A DNA stretch of 64,000 nt from Cichorium intybus (GCA_023525715.1 CM042012.1:38315189-38379188); one strand, 5' to 3'. Positions 49,429 to 62,622 are shown, counted from the first letter of the stretch. A program made the numbers and translations. The notes: generated by a model from the letters alone, not told the origin.

Positions 49429-52400
49429 AGTTGGTATCAGAGCCATAGTTTAAGCGAATTAGGATTGGCTTGTTCCACTCCTAGGCTTAAACTCATGATA
49501 TAAGAATGCTAGTTCATGAAAGTATGCTATATGATGTCTTAAATGATTAAGACATTATGCATTACTTAAGATATGTGCAAGTATATAACATTAAGAAATG
49601 TTTAGTTAACACTTTAATTGAGAAAAAGTTTGACAGTTAAGAAAATAGTATGATATTTTCCATAACTGTCTATATTTATTAAAGATTATGTTTATAAAAT
49701 GGTAAGATTTCTAGTAGTGATCACCATATACTTATGATGGTGTTAATATGTTAAAGGAACCAGTGTCCCGTGAAACCTTGTGGTAACAGCAGAATCAATA
49801 TGTATAGGTGATTATGGTAATATGGGCCCGTATTATCATAATCACAGGATATGTATTGAGACCGGTGGAATCACAAAGGAATTATGGCGTTCTGGTGGGT
49901 AAGGTTTTGAAGAAAGTAACAAGTAAAACATAGGAATTATATGCCTATGTAATAACAACCAGTAAAAGTTATGAGTAAGTACAGTGGGTATATACCACTT
50001 AGTATGGTAAAGTAAAAGAAATAATTAATATTCCTGAACGGATTAAAAGATAATAAAATGTATGCCTACAGAGGCGAGATGAAGTATGAATAAGATCAAA
50101 TAAAAGAAGAATTATGGGTATTGATTACCTATATGAGAGTTGTAAGACTCTTACAGGAAGAATGAAAATTATGAGTAGAATGTATTATTAGTACATAAAA
50201 TTTGTAATAATAAAAGAGTAGTAAAGAAGAGTTTAATGCAAGTAAGTGGTGAGTCAAGTAAAGTGACAAGCAGCAAGATGAGTGAAGAGTAAATGAAGAT
50301 GAAGAATGAGGAATAATCGGTACAAAAGCCCGAAAACCTCGTTGTGTATAGTTGAAAAGAAAGAAATTCAAGTAAAGCAAGGATAATATGCCTTGTTTAT
50401 TACAACATAAGCACATGAAAACCATATTGAGGTGGTTATATTTACAAGTAGACTTGGAAGTGTTGGCGTAAATCGGCCTGTAAAAGAAGTGGTATTCAAA
50501 TGAAGATGCACGCACCATGATGTACCCGAACAGAAATAAAGTCACTATAAGTAAATGTGGAATCGATATCCGCAAAGAATATTACTTAATGTGAAGTAGT
50601 GTCAGATTATAACCATTTGAAGGTTATGACAGGTGTCGCAACGTGAAAGTCAATTATGAAGATTCTTGGTTGTCTCCAATGAACTCTTTCATAATAAAAA
50701 CTAGAATTTAGTCAGAGTTAAGAGCTAATAAGCCTGAAGGTTGAAGGAAGAGTACGCTTACCCGACAAGCAAAGAAAGCAGTTCGAGTTGTAAAATGTTA
50801 ATTTATTCTTGAAAGAAGAATATTAAAAATGTTCCCAGAACAAATAAAACATCAAGATAAGTGGTACTAGGTTTAGTACCTGATGATGAGAATTGTTAAA
50901 AAAAATAATAATAATAATAACAATGAGAAGATATTGGTTATTAGGAATTTAATTCCACAACCAAATGAAAGAAGTAAAAAAAAAAAATACCAGTAATAAA
51001 AGAGTATAATGACGTATGTTAACTGAATAAGTTGTAAGCATGAAAGGAAAATGACTAAAGGTCATAAACATATGAAGTGAAGAACAAGAGTAAACGTTTA
51101 AATAAGCAGTAGATGAAGAATTAAAGATATGATAAGAACTATATTAAACAGACAGGAAGCTACTACTTCCGAGTGGGAATGATGGGTAAAAGTCTCCAAA
51201 GATAATGAGAAATGATTAGTACATGACTGGTATGCATGAAATACAAAGAAGTGTAAGCATGTTTATACGTGCTTATAAATATAAAAGCATGAGAAAGTTA
51301 TGAGATGTATGAATAAATAATGTGTAAAAAGTATAAAAATGGTTATGAAATAAGTATTCTAATTAGAATACTATAAAGTATGAAGCAAAAGAGTAAATGA
51401 TGTATTGGGTAAACTACCTCGAAGTATAAAAGAATGAAAGACGATGAGAAAAATAAAAGACAGTTGTGTATCACTTAGAGATACATAAGAAGTAAATTTT
51501 ATAAGAAATATAAAACATGTAAAGTTGTAAAGCATAATATAATGTGTTAGGCATGTAGCCTTATAACACATGACAGAAATGGTAAAAGATGTAAAAACGA
51601 GAAAATTATTGTTTTAGCACTAGTAATAATAAGTAAAGAGTAATAAGAAGTAATGGTAATTGAAGGTTATGTCAAGAATTCGTCATGGGACGAGAATATT
51701 AAAAGTATCTAGTTGAGTTCTTAAACCAGGAGAGAACCAAGTATATACATATGTGTATATTATACAACTAAGAATTTGTGAGAGTTATGTTAAGAAGTTA
51801 ATGAATGTGGTTTGTAAAACATAAACACACCACCAGATAATAATATTATGAGAAGTAAAGTAAGTATGGGAATGTAAATTATAGAATGCAACATGTATGA
51901 AGTTCTATAAGTGAATTGAAGAAAAACAAATTTTGAATCAATCATGGTAAACAATTTAAATACCGTGAGGAAAGAGTAAACAGAAGATCAGGTGCTAAAC
52001 TAAGCACTAATGTGAGAAATAAGAATTGGTAAAGAAGTACTAAAACATCAATAATAATATGAGCATGGTACACTGGGTACACAAGAAGATGAAAAATGTA
52101 ATAGAAATGATACTATTATGTATGATGAGTAAATGAGGATGAAATCTCGTAAATAATAAGGAAGATGAAAGAAATATTTAAGTTGATTATATGTTGAATA
52201 TGAAAGTACTACAAGTAAAGAATGATATAAAACAAGTATTAGAGAAGGTAACACATATAATGTACAGGAAATGAGTAAGAAGTATGTGAAAAATGATTTT
52301 TCTTAAAAGTGTGAAATAAGAAGGAAGTTGACTGAAACAATAGAACAACTTCAATAGTAAAACTGTACAAGTTTAAAAGATCAAATATTGTGTATTATAC

Positions 52401-53257
52401 ATATAAAGAAAGCTATTGATGCATAATTTCTAAAATAAAAAGCGGTATGTTGTTTCGATTCTTCTAGAGTAAGATATGCAGATGCTTTTTTTATGAAATT
52501 ATATTGTTTTAACAGTTTCCGTCCCAACCAGAAAAGTAAGGATGTGAAATAAAAAAAAAATTTATACAACGAAAAGATTTTGTGTATCTATGAAATTGCA
52601 TAAATACGAAACATATATAATTATGTTCAATGGTATTGGGAATCTTTATAAATAAAGAATGCTGTGAGTAAAATCTCACATGTGTTAGTACAGATATAAG
52701 AGGAATTATGAAGTAGATTGCTATTTATGATAAAAAGTATTGAAGTATGAAACCATTTTGTAAAATAAGTTTACTAAGAGAATGTATGTAAATGAAATGA
52801 GGTAGAAAAGAAAGTAACTAGAATGGAAAGTATGAAATATGAATGAATGACTAAAAGGTTGAGAAGCAGATAAAGTGACCGAAAAGGGTATTTTGGTCAT
52901 TTAATAAAAGTAATGTATTTTTACAAGTATTATGAACATTATAAGGAAAAGAGAGTAAAATGACCAAAATGATACTTGGTTAACTGAAAGGATATGAAGT
53001 TTTAAAAAGATTTATGTATCCTCTATAAAGTATTGAAAGCAGGAACTGTTAAGAGCTGATTAAAGAATCAAAAACAACTAAAGAAGGAAAGATTAAAAGA
53101 TAAAATAATGAAGAATGTGAGTATGGTTGATAAAAGAAAGTATATATTAAGAACCAACCTTGAACTGAGAGTCTTTGAAGAAAAGAAAGAAGTGATTCCT
53201 TAAATTAATAGTTGTATGATGATTCCGAGGACGGAATCCCAATAAGGGGGAGGTAGT
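49429..53257 (+). pseudogene. Decayed, purine-rich interior of gypsy element 2 (3.8 kb)
   Basis: The primer site is at 49431-49444. A gypsy-type tail is at 53221-53257 (ttccgaggacggaatccc, then aataagggggaggtagt). Between these the + strand is strongly A/G-rich with stops in every frame and no recognisable gag, protease, RT or integrase. A 148-codon frame on the opposite strand (50129-50575) is a by-product of the purine bias. Confidence 0.8.
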
Positions 53258-55872
53258 TGTAACGACCAAAACTTTACTATATAAATATGTAATATAAGAT
53301 GTGTGTACTTTAAAGTTTTATATGTAATAATATGAGAAATTTTGGTTGAAAGGGGTAATTTAGTCATTTTTCACATAAAGGGTAAATTGGTCATTTGACC
53401 AAATGTGGAAATTACTATAAACTTTATTTATGATTTAGGACTAAAAATGCAAGAATTATAGTTCCAAGTGGTCAAAATAAGTGTTAGTGTCAAAAGTCCA
53501 AAGAATGCAAGCTTAGGGACCAAAAATGCAAAATTTTTATAAATAAAAATAAACCTAAAAGAGTGATTTATCACTCTTTCTCCAGAATTTGGTAGAGACA
53601 TCGAGAGAGGAGAAGAAGATACGGGAAGAAGCAAGAATTTAGGAGGTTCTACAAGAAATTTAAGAAGTTATTGAAGATTTCTAAGAAAACAAGGTAAGAC
53701 ATCCTACTATTCATCATCTTCTTCACATAGAACCTGGAAATTCGTGAGATGAAGATCATGGAATGTTTCCAGGAGTTCATCTCCATCAAGTTAGACCAAA
53801 GTATCAAGTAGATACACATGAATTTTAAAGAGTTATTGAAGTTTTGGTAAAATCCATAGAAATGGGTTTGAGCTCAAGAACCCTAGAAATTGGGTTTATG
53901 GGTTTGAAACTGATTTCCATTGATTTAGCAAGTTCAAAGGGTCATAAAGAGTGTAAGAAATCAGTTCTAAATTTAAAAATCAAACAAAATGGTTTTTGGT
54001 GATAAAATGGGTAATACGGGAATGTTTTAAGCCATGGAATGGAATTGATGATTCCATAGTTTAAAACCATAAGTAAGCTGCTATTTTAGGCCTAAAAATG
54101 ACCTTAAAATGGTTAAGATACGTATTAAGGACTTAATCCTCGGACCAAAGGACCTGCAGCACAAAAATCAGCAAAGAAAGAAGGTTCCAGGAGGAGCACG
54201 AGTCGTGCTCCCCATAGAACAAAATGTGCACGACTCGTGCCAACCTTCTGTGAGAAATCTGTCCATTTTTGAGTTTGGAACTTGATGCTAGACTTGTCCG
54301 ATTGGTCTATAATTCATACCATAGGCTTAAAATGGTATGAAAACACATGTAAAATTGTTAAATTGAGAATACGACCTCCCGAGGCTACTGTAGTAAAATA
54401 CGTACAATATACGAGTTAATTAAAATTAGTTAATTAAAGGTTAGACACTTGTCTTGACCCTTAATGATAAAACAAGGACTCTAACATGTTATAGAGTCAA
54501 TTATAATGTAAATTAATGTATCAAGTACTATATATAGGTGCAAGTCAAGTAGTCGCACACCGAAAGGGTAAAGAACCGAGAGACGTCTAGACAACCTTTC
54601 AAGAGTAATAAGGTGAGTACATGCAGTATTTTTACCCATTCTGGGGTACATGGCAAGTAAGTATTTTCAAGATTTCTTATAAAATCTTATATGTGAAATT
54701 TTATGCAAGAGTTTTATTTTCAATTTATTTGTGAAAGTATAATGCTATAATTGAAGCTATGTTTTGAAATATAAGTCAAATTAAGTGAAAGTATATATTG
54801 GCTTGTGAGTCAATTATGTGAAAGTAAGTTTTGGTCTATGAACCAAGTATGTGAAAGTACATGTTTAATACAAGTTATACATGTTTGAAAGTATGGATAG
54901 GCATATAGCCATAAAATATTTAAGAAGTATGTTTTGGTTACAAACTTTATATGTTTTCAAGTATGAAAGGGCATATAGCCACAATATGTTTGGAAAGTTA
55001 TAAATTTGGCATCTAGCCATAAAGACAGAAAATAATGAAGTTTGGCGCTTAGCCATAAGTTATATGTATGTATGTATGTAATGTTAAAGCAAGCAGAAAT
55101 TGTTTTGTATGACTGGTAATTGTAGCAAGCAGCGTTAGTAAGGGAACTATGTTCCAACCTTCCCGGGTTAGGTAAGGGATCTACTGGGGGCAAGCCCCAT
55201 CGCGAAGTAGATTGCCTCAGCACTTCTATGGTGAGGATTGATCCGTTCTTTCTGGCCGTAGAGACTTGGGGTATCACTTATAGTGATTAAGGCCCTAAGT
55301 ATAAAAATCCAGCAAGCTTATAAAACCAGTCAAAGAAAGTAAGAACAATGTTATTTTCGTAAAGTATGTCAAAGAATGATTTTCTTGAAAAGTAAAGAGT
55401 TATATTATGATTCTATTATAAAGTTTTTGAAAGAAGGTAATTATGCAAAGTATGTTATGAAATGATTTTGAGTAGTAACAAGTATAGTATGATATTTCTA
55501 TAAATTTTTGACAGAAGTTTATGTTATAAGTTTTATAAAAGTTGGAAAAGAAGTTAAAGGTTTGAGTCTAAAACTCATGTAACTCACGAGACATTATTGT
55601 CTTACGTATTTTATTTTTTTATGCCATGTATTCCAGGTCAAATACTATGCTATAATTGGATGAAGTTTAGCTGGAGTGGAGCCCACATAGCTCCTATCTT
55701 GGACGCAAGGTTTAATCCTTTTCTTGCTTACTATGGTTAAGTTGGTATGGATTTGTAACACCCACAGTTTTAAATATGTAAATAACCGGTTTTTGTTTAA
55801 CCGTATTTTTGTATTCATGTATTTATATACAAAAACCATGGTATTTGCAAACAGTAGAAATGGGGTGTCACA
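53258..55872 (+). mobile_element. Ty3/gypsy-type element 2, 3' LTR, 2615 bp
   Basis: The partner of 46814-49428. Both contain a small GC-rich palindromic pair (gcacgagtcgtgc and gcacgactcgtgc, at 47751 and 47783 in the first copy). Confidence 0.92.
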
Positions 55873-56480
55873 TACGTGAACACGCTAAACGCGTTGGGTG
55901 AGTACTTCAATATGTCGAAAAGAGTTTCACGTAAAAGCCTCTTCAAGTTCTGTTATTGTGTTATTAAGATGTATGGAAACAAATTTATATACAAACCAAC
56001 ATCCAACGACATTCAACTTTTGTACAATGCACATGCATCAAGACATGCATTTCCTGGTATACTAGGTAACATTGAATGTACATATTAGGATTGGAGGAAT
56101 TTTCCAATGACATTGAGGCCAATGCATGAGAGTTGATCACAGTACCCAACAATGATTTATCGATATGGCATCGCACAATTTATCGATATGGCATGCATTT
56201 TTTGGTATCGTTGGTGGCAATAATGACCTAAACATCCTCTTGATCACCGCTATTCAACTACAAACTGCTTGGAAAAGCACCAAAATGTTATTTTATTTTG
56301 AACGGAGAAGAATACAAGCATGAGTAGTATATTGCGGATGGGATATACCCAAATTGGGAAACTTTTTTGAAATCATTTGTGCATCCGGTTATTGAAAAAA
56401 GACATAGTTCAATGCCACACAATAAGCAACAAGAAAGGATGTGGAAGGGCTTTTGGCGTATAAAAAGTTGATTGGTCAAA
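55873..56480 (+). pseudogene. PIF/Harbinger transposase pseudogene, 3' portion
   Basis: Directly after the LTR the frame continues YVNTLNALGEYFNMSKRVSR, then KPTSNDIQLLYNAHASRHAF and PGILGNIECTY, a stop, then DWRNFP. In active relatives the block is GSIDCTHWEW. Here the first catalytic Asp position is Glu and the Trp codon is TAG. Further frames carry IYRYGIAQFIDMACIFW and YIADGIYPNWETFLKSFVHP, the later DDE blocks, separated by stops and shifts. It is clearly dead. Confidence 0.8.
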
Positions 56481-57383
56481 ATAAGACACCCTGTACGACT
56501 GACTAATATTGTAGGTGTATATGCTTCCCTTATGTAACACAATATGATATTAAAAGATGAAGGTGTTTCCATATGTTCGCTACAAACCGATCCCCCCCCC
56601 CCCCAAGGTAGAAATAAATGATCGAATATATGATTCTGAAATTGCACAACCCTGGAACCCACCACCAACTTCAATCGGATCATGTTGATCATGTTGAGCA
56701 TGCCTGCATACATTCTTTGGTTTTAATTATCGTTTTTAGGTTTTAAATTTATATTTGCAATAGTGTTTTTTTAATGAAATCCTATTTGAATTTTAGTTTT
56801 ATTTTTTTATTTAAATTTAAATTAGTAAATATTTTAATATTTTTTAGGAAATGGTTAGGAAAGATGGATTTATTGTGTTATGAGTTGAGAAAGATGCAAG
56901 TGAGAGGAAAGAAAAAAACAGATTTTTCGCCTAGATTACAAGTAAGTTTGAAATGTTGGGAAACGTGAATTCCCTCCATGCACTTCGATTCCCCTTCTTT
57001 TTAATGCAAACTTTAGGCCTTGCTCGGTATAGTTAGGCCCAATGTTGTAAAATTCGGCCAACTCGGATGAGCACTCAGACTCTTATTAAGACGAGTTAAG
57101 TCAACTCGGCCAAACAACTCGGAAATCGGTCAAACTCAGTTCTAATCGGGTCAAACTCGGTAACAATCGATCCAACTCGGCCTAATCGGTACAACACGGT
57201 CAAACTCGGTAATTTTGAGCTTTTTTAGAAAACATAAATAATTATACTTGTTAAGTAATTTTTTAGCATATATCATATATTTAGTTATTTATTACACCTT
57301 GTTTAATTTTAATTTTGTTAAATTAATGAATATCAATTTTTGAAATAGTTTAACATTTTAACATTTGAAATTGTATATATTTT
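56481..57383. other. Spacer with poly-C tract and aactcgg repeats
   Basis: A 14-base C homopolymer lies at about 56592-56605. From 57050 to 57215 the phrase aactcgg (tcaaactcgg, ccaactcggc) is repeated about fifteen times as a degenerate short tandem array. No gene recognised. Confidence 0.5.
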
Positions 57384-60302
57384 TGTCACACCCCCAAACC
57401 ACAATGGCAGAAACGTCTGAGGGTGGATGACTTCATGAACAGTATCACAACAACGTTTGTACAATAGTGATCAAAGCAAACACATCCATCATATACATAA
57501 TTATAATGTTACAAGAGTTCAAAAGATTGTATGTTTTAAATACAATTACAATATGATATCAAAATACATAGTATGATGTCATAGCGACCCATCGTCAAAG
57601 GTTGTAGTTACCTTATAAATTTCCTGAGAATACAAGTAGTTTGAAAGAGTGTCAACATTACGTTGGTGAGTTCATAAGATTTTTGTATGAGAAAATCCAT
57701 AATCCTTTTTCCTTGTAAAAAGATAATGTTTGAAACCAGAAAATCCAATATTTTCTTATAAATGAGTCGTAGTCTTAAACCCAAAGACCGTAAATGTATA
57801 AGTATTTCTATACTTGAAAATAGTATTACGTAGTTTTATTGTTGTATGAAACAGTGTAAATACATGTTTACTCGTAGACTAATTGTAGTTTTAATTCCAA
57901 AAAACTCGTATGTATAAGTAAACCGTACTTATATTTATATCTTTGATAAAACGTAGTTTTAATTTCATAGAACCAATGCGTATAATTAAAACCATACTTA
58001 TATTTGTAACTCGTTAAAATGTAGTTTTAATACCATAAAACTTATATGAGGAATCTCTTTCCTTGTAAAAGGTAGTATTGTACTCCAAGAAAATCTCATA
58101 TTTTGTTATGAATGTATCCAAGTCTTAAAAATTCAAAGACTAAAATGTATAGCGTAGTTTGTAGTATAAAACATTTGAAAATGTATATTTCCACGTAAAC
58201 AATTTATAAAGTTGATTTCCCATGAGAGACGTCCTATAACCATACTGTGACCATGTAGGCCTGCTTCGACGTTCTTCAGGCGTCGGACTGTTATGAAATT
58301 TGTCACCTCAGACCCGTCGGTCTAGCTGTAGCTAGCAGCTCAGGTGCGGGGTTGTCAATCCCGTATAGATCTATACACAAATATCACGTTCTCTTACCGA
58401 GACTCTGGTTATAAATTTCAGGACTTATAGTATGTACTTAAATAAGCACTGTGAAGACATGTCTCACAAAAATGTATGTATCAATCAACTTGTTTACGTA
58501 AAGTTTGTATATGAAAAACCCTTGTATCTGCCCATTATCATTTTTCCCATGATAATATAGTAATGTATAATAATTATATATTTGTATATAATTAATTATC
58601 TTGTTCTAACGGTTATAATAACATTTGTAATCCCAAACTATTCCTATAATAGTTTATTTTTAGTATTCTTGTCGTGAAAAGCATATATTTACGAATATAT
58701 ATGAAATAACTTATTTAAATGGTTATAAACAACATCTTTTAAGATATTTTCCATAATAGTGGTATAATAACTTGATTATACTCTTTATTAATTCAAATAT
58801 AATATTTCATGACTATCAAATAAAGAACGGCCAGGTAGAAGATCAAATGGGGAGGCAGGACCCTTTCAGCGTATAAGCCTTTCGGAAATCCAGCAACCTA
58901 GCCCAAATGATCGGCCTAGAAACCGCTCTCGTAAGTAGATCATTCGATATTATATTTTGGAACTATAGTTGAATTGTTGTCATAATGATGTTTACAAAAT
59001 TCACATTTTGTTTACTACTATTACAAATGAGTATAAATAGCTATTTTTATAGTATAACTTGTATTCTCCCCCTTAAAAACTTGAATAAATATAAAAAGAA
59101 GGGGTATGAACTCACCTCAATGTCGACTAGGATCTTATCGCCAATTGTTGTTAGATCGTCCGACTCTTCGTGCTTCTAACTCGAACTCACTATATTTATA
59201 ACTGAAATATCTACTTCTAACGCTCATTCTTCGTATATCTCTCTATACATATCGAAGAAATTGTTTGTGTGATTTGAATGACTAGAATGACGCTATATTT
59301 ATAGCAGATTTATTTTCGTATTGCAGCCCTCAAGATACAGATATATGACTTTTATAGCTTTTAGAATTTGATTATGACTAAACATACCCTTAAAATACTC
59401 TTTAAATAGATTTAATAGTTTCTATATAAAATGAATGATTTTTGTTTATAAAAATATGATCTATAAAAATCGTAGTTTAATAATGGCAACTTTTTAACTA
59501 AAAGTCTTTAACGAATTAACGAAAGGGTATTAATTGTAAGTTTAATAAAAATATAGGGTTTAAATGTAAATACAATTTCATTTTAAAAAAAAAGAAAATA
59601 TTAAATATAAAACTAATATAAATAATATTAAATTTTGACGTCACATTGTTCGTATCGATGATACCGTTTTGACGGTAAATTTTCCGTTTTATAAAACGTC
59701 ATCATATTATTGATAAACTTAAAAATACGTATTGAATACGTAGTGTACGAAATAAAAATACAAATTCTTTGAGGGTAAAATGTGTAAAATTGATTAAATA
59801 ATGAAGTGGGGTCCACTTTATATAAAATAAAATTAAACAAAATTCAAACTTTGAAAACACAGGCCACGGCCGTGTGTTTCTTTGCTATCTTTTGACTATG
59901 ATTATTATTTTTTTTATTTTTTTATATTATATAAATATTTTAATAATCAAACGTCGCTTTCAAGTTAAATTAAACGTTTTTCTATCATAACTTTTTATAT
60001 ATAACGTTTGGTAAAAATATAAATATATATTTGGAACCGTCGTATTTTTGTCTACGTTTTGATATAAAATTTGTAATATTCGGACGAGTTTTAAATTTTA
60101 CCGTTTACTATTCACGTCGGATACTATTCACGACGTAATTTTTTTTAACATCAAGCTCAGCAGGGTTTGCTCGTATAATTAATTTGAATTAGCGTAAATA
60201 ATATATCGTATAGATTATGAAATTTACATTTCACATATTGACCTAATATACGTTTTGGCTGCCTTGAGTTGACGTTTGTTGACTTATTTGACGGTTGTCA
60301 CA
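57384..60302 (-). mobile_element. Gypsy-type element 3, LTR (element on minus strand), 2919 bp
   Basis: It begins TGTCACACCCCCAAACC and ends ACGGTTGTCACA on the + strand. The copy starting at 61497 matches for 447 bp, with about eight differences, before it is cut by a copia insertion. Next to this LTR, inside the element, is the gypsy-type tail in reverse (cgtcccgaaatt at 60328), and a primer site in reverse (tgctctgatacca) lies at 61481-61493. The element therefore reads right to left. Confidence 0.88.
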
Positions 60303-60364
60303 TTATCTACCCGTTAGAAGGAATTTCGTCCCGAAATTAGCACTTTGAATGGATCCTAAAGGGT

Positions 60365-60926
60365 TTGGGAAGAGATGTGTGTATTTTTGCTTCGACGTTC
60401 TTCGTCCCGATTTTGGAAGCTGCAAGGAAACTCAACGTTGGATCAACACAGTTGAAGCAACGCGGTAGGAAGTTAGGCATCAAAAGTTGGCCTCGACGAA
60501 AGATTAAGAGTCTACAAACTCTTATTAACCATACTCAGGTTAAGAATTGTATTTATTTTCCCCAATTTTAATACCATGAGATTGTAATGACTGAAAGTAT
60601 TTATGCAACAGGAATTGGATAATAATCCTAGTAAAGCAGACGTAATACTTGGTCTAGAGAACGAGAAAAGAGCAATAATTGAGGGTTCCAGTTCGAAGAT
60701 AACTGATACCACAAAGAGATTGAGGCAAGCTGCCTTTAAGGCTGTTTACAAGAAAAGAAAGGTTCAGAAGAGGGAGGAAGCTTCATCAGGGACCCATACA
60801 CAGCAACAATCTCTGCCTTCTGTTTCTGCTATGAGTGGTTTTAACCATGATTTTCTCAAGATCGCAAGTGAAGAGAACCCAGAATACTTGGCAGGTGACA
60901 TAGCCCGCCTTCGGCTTTCAGATTGA
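60365..60926 (+). pseudogene. Captured RWP-RK domain (RKD-like) gene fragment, two exons
   Basis: Exon A (about 60365-60537) encodes FFVPILEAARKLNVGSTQLK, then RGRKLGIKSWPRRKIKSLQT, the core of the RWP-RK DNA-binding domain. The signature RWPxRK is SWPRRK here. A 74-bp GT-AG intron (60538-60611) joins it to exon B (60612-60926), which encodes ELDNNPSKADVILGLENEKR, KRLRQAAFKAVYKKRKVQ, and ends ARLRLSD-TGA with the frame fully open. RWP-RK factors of the RKD group control egg-cell and gametophyte programmes; the NLP group serves nitrate signalling. Its short C-terminus favours RKD-like. The start codon and 5' exons are missing, so it is a fragment unless LTR-driven transcription provides a start. 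Confidence 0.75.
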
Positions 60927-61480
60927 GTTTATGCCAATATTAGTTTAATGGAGCTGTTGGTAGGGATAATGGTAGGTTTTCGATAATAGTTATTGGTCAG
61001 GTATTATCGAATTGTCAGGTCTACTATGTAAGGATAGGGGTATAAGAGGTACATAAAGTGTCTAGATGTATGGTTCTATAGTATTATAAAATACTACTGT
61101 AGTACTTTAGCTTTATATTTTGTTTTAGAGTTTCTTTATATATGGTTCTTCGTAAGTTTTTAGACTTGTTGTTTACTACGACTATTTCTAAGTACATGTT
61201 AGTCATACCTTGGACAAATACAGTTGATCAGGCTCTATTTGTCCTAGGTATGATTACATAACTACCTAGGCCTACTCGTAGTGTTCAACTCATCTTATTA
61301 CTCTTGTATTGTTCTAGTTATGACACCGTTCTAGTATGTATGTACTTGTACTTATACTTTATAAAAATATCATTGTATTTTAAAGTATACTTTGTACAGA
61401 TTGTTTAAAGAGTTTTAGTCACATTGTATTTATAGTTGTATATCTTAAATGGATTGATATACTTAGTTCACTATAAACAA

Positions 61481-61493
61481 TGCTCTGATACCA
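61481..61493 (-). other. Primer-binding site of gypsy-type element 3
   Basis: Read on the minus strand it is TGGTATCAGAGCA, complementary to the 3' end of initiator tRNA-Met, a few bases from the LTR start at 61497. It fixes the orientation of the element. Confidence 0.8.
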
Positions 61494-61496
61494 ATC

Positions 61497-61943
61497 TGTC
61501 ACACCCCCAAACCACAATGGCGGAAACGTCTGAGGGTGGATGACTTCATGAACAGTATCACAACAACGTTTGTACAATAGTGATCAAAGCAAACACATCC
61601 ATCATATACATAATTGTAATGTTACAAGAGTTCAAAAGATTGTACGTTTTAAATACAATTACAATATGATATCAAAATACATAGTATGATGCCATAGCGA
61701 CCCATCGTCAAAGGTTGTAGTTACCTTATAAATTTCCTGAGAATACAAGTAGTTTGAAAGAGTGTCAACATTACGTTTGTGAGTTCATAAGATTTTTGTA
61801 TGAGAAAATCCATAATCCTTTTTCCTTGTAAAAAGATAATGTTTGAAACCAGAAAATCCAATATTTTCTTATAAACGAGTCATAGTCTTAAAACCCAAAG
61901 ACCGTAAATGTATAAGTATTTCTATACTTGAAAATAGTATTAC
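61497..61943 (-). mobile_element. Gypsy-type element 3, second LTR, cut by copia insertion
   Basis: It matches 57384-57830 base for base apart from about eight substitutions and one insertion. It stops at attac, exactly where the copia LTR begins. The remainder of this LTR should lie beyond the copia element, outside the window. Confidence 0.88.
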
Positions 61944-62610
61944 TGTTGGATTAGGTGTCTAAGCCATGACTTATAATTTGTATTTATCTTATTAATAGAA
62001 GCAAAGTCCATTTGGGTTGCCCTTGGTAGTCCAACCGGCATCAAGGTTAAATAGAGAGAGAAATAAATAGTTCGTTAATTTATTATGTGATAATAAATTA
62101 ATGATAAACTAGTTTGGAATTAATCAGAATTAATTGGAATTAATTTGGAATTAATTAAAAGTGCAGGGGCTAAATTGATTATAAGTGCAGGGGCTAGAAT
62201 ACAATTGTTCAAAAGTTGAACACTATAAATAAGCCTCTCCCCATCACTTGAAATCTTGCACCATTCCAAATCATCTCCTTGGAATTTCTCTTCTCTCCTT
62301 GCCGTCTATAATCATTCTCTAAGGTTTTATAGCGAGCCGTTCTTAATAAGAGGTTAAGACAGTTAACCTCTGCTTGGGCTTCTGGGTGTGATCTCATTTG
62401 AGGCAGGACACTTGTGCTGCTCGGCTTCAAGAATAAAACTAAAGGTTAGTTTTATTAATTGTTTTATATAGAAATTTATGTTAGTCGTTATTAGAAATTT
62501 CTGTTAGCCGTTAGAATTATTATTATATGTTCAAAGATAGAAAACATAGATCCTTTCTAGGTTGCATGTGAACTTAGGATTTTAGTTCATAGATTGCATA
62601 AAACCTTACA
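61944..62610 (+). mobile_element. Ty1/copia 5' LTR, 667 bp
   Basis: It starts TGTTGGATTAGGTG and ends ccttaca, immediately followed by the primer site tggtatcagag (62612-62622). The left target copy would be attac (61939-61943). The uninterrupted gypsy LTR reads attacgtag at this place, which confirms the insertion point. The matching 3' LTR is beyond the window. Confidence 0.85.
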
Positions 62611-62622
62611 GTGGTATCAGAG

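Larger units (their letters stand above)
60303..61496 (-). mobile_element. Interior of gypsy-type element 3: host gene in place of gag-pol
   Basis: Only 1194 bp lie between the LTRs. The outer roughly 55 bp at the left and roughly 60 bp at the right are retroelement priming sequences. Everything between is host-derived RWP-RK gene sequence with its 3' flank, in the opposite orientation to the element. No gag or pol remains, so the unit is a non-autonomous transducing element. Confidence 0.75.

Noticed and set aside
50129..50575. 148-codon minus-strand frame, the longest in gypsy element 2
   Set aside because: It is opposite to a purine-rich decayed interior and rich in Ser/Leu/Phe/Tyr as expected from that bias; no gypsy domain.
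56288..56713. 141-codon minus-strand frame
   Set aside because: It is antisense to the Harbinger transposase relic and crosses the poly-C tract; no domain.
60365..60571. A complete RWP-RK gene starting near 60365
   Set aside because: No ATG opens the frame, the domain's N-terminal part is incomplete and retroelement tail sequence begins about 30 bp upstream; it is a fragment.
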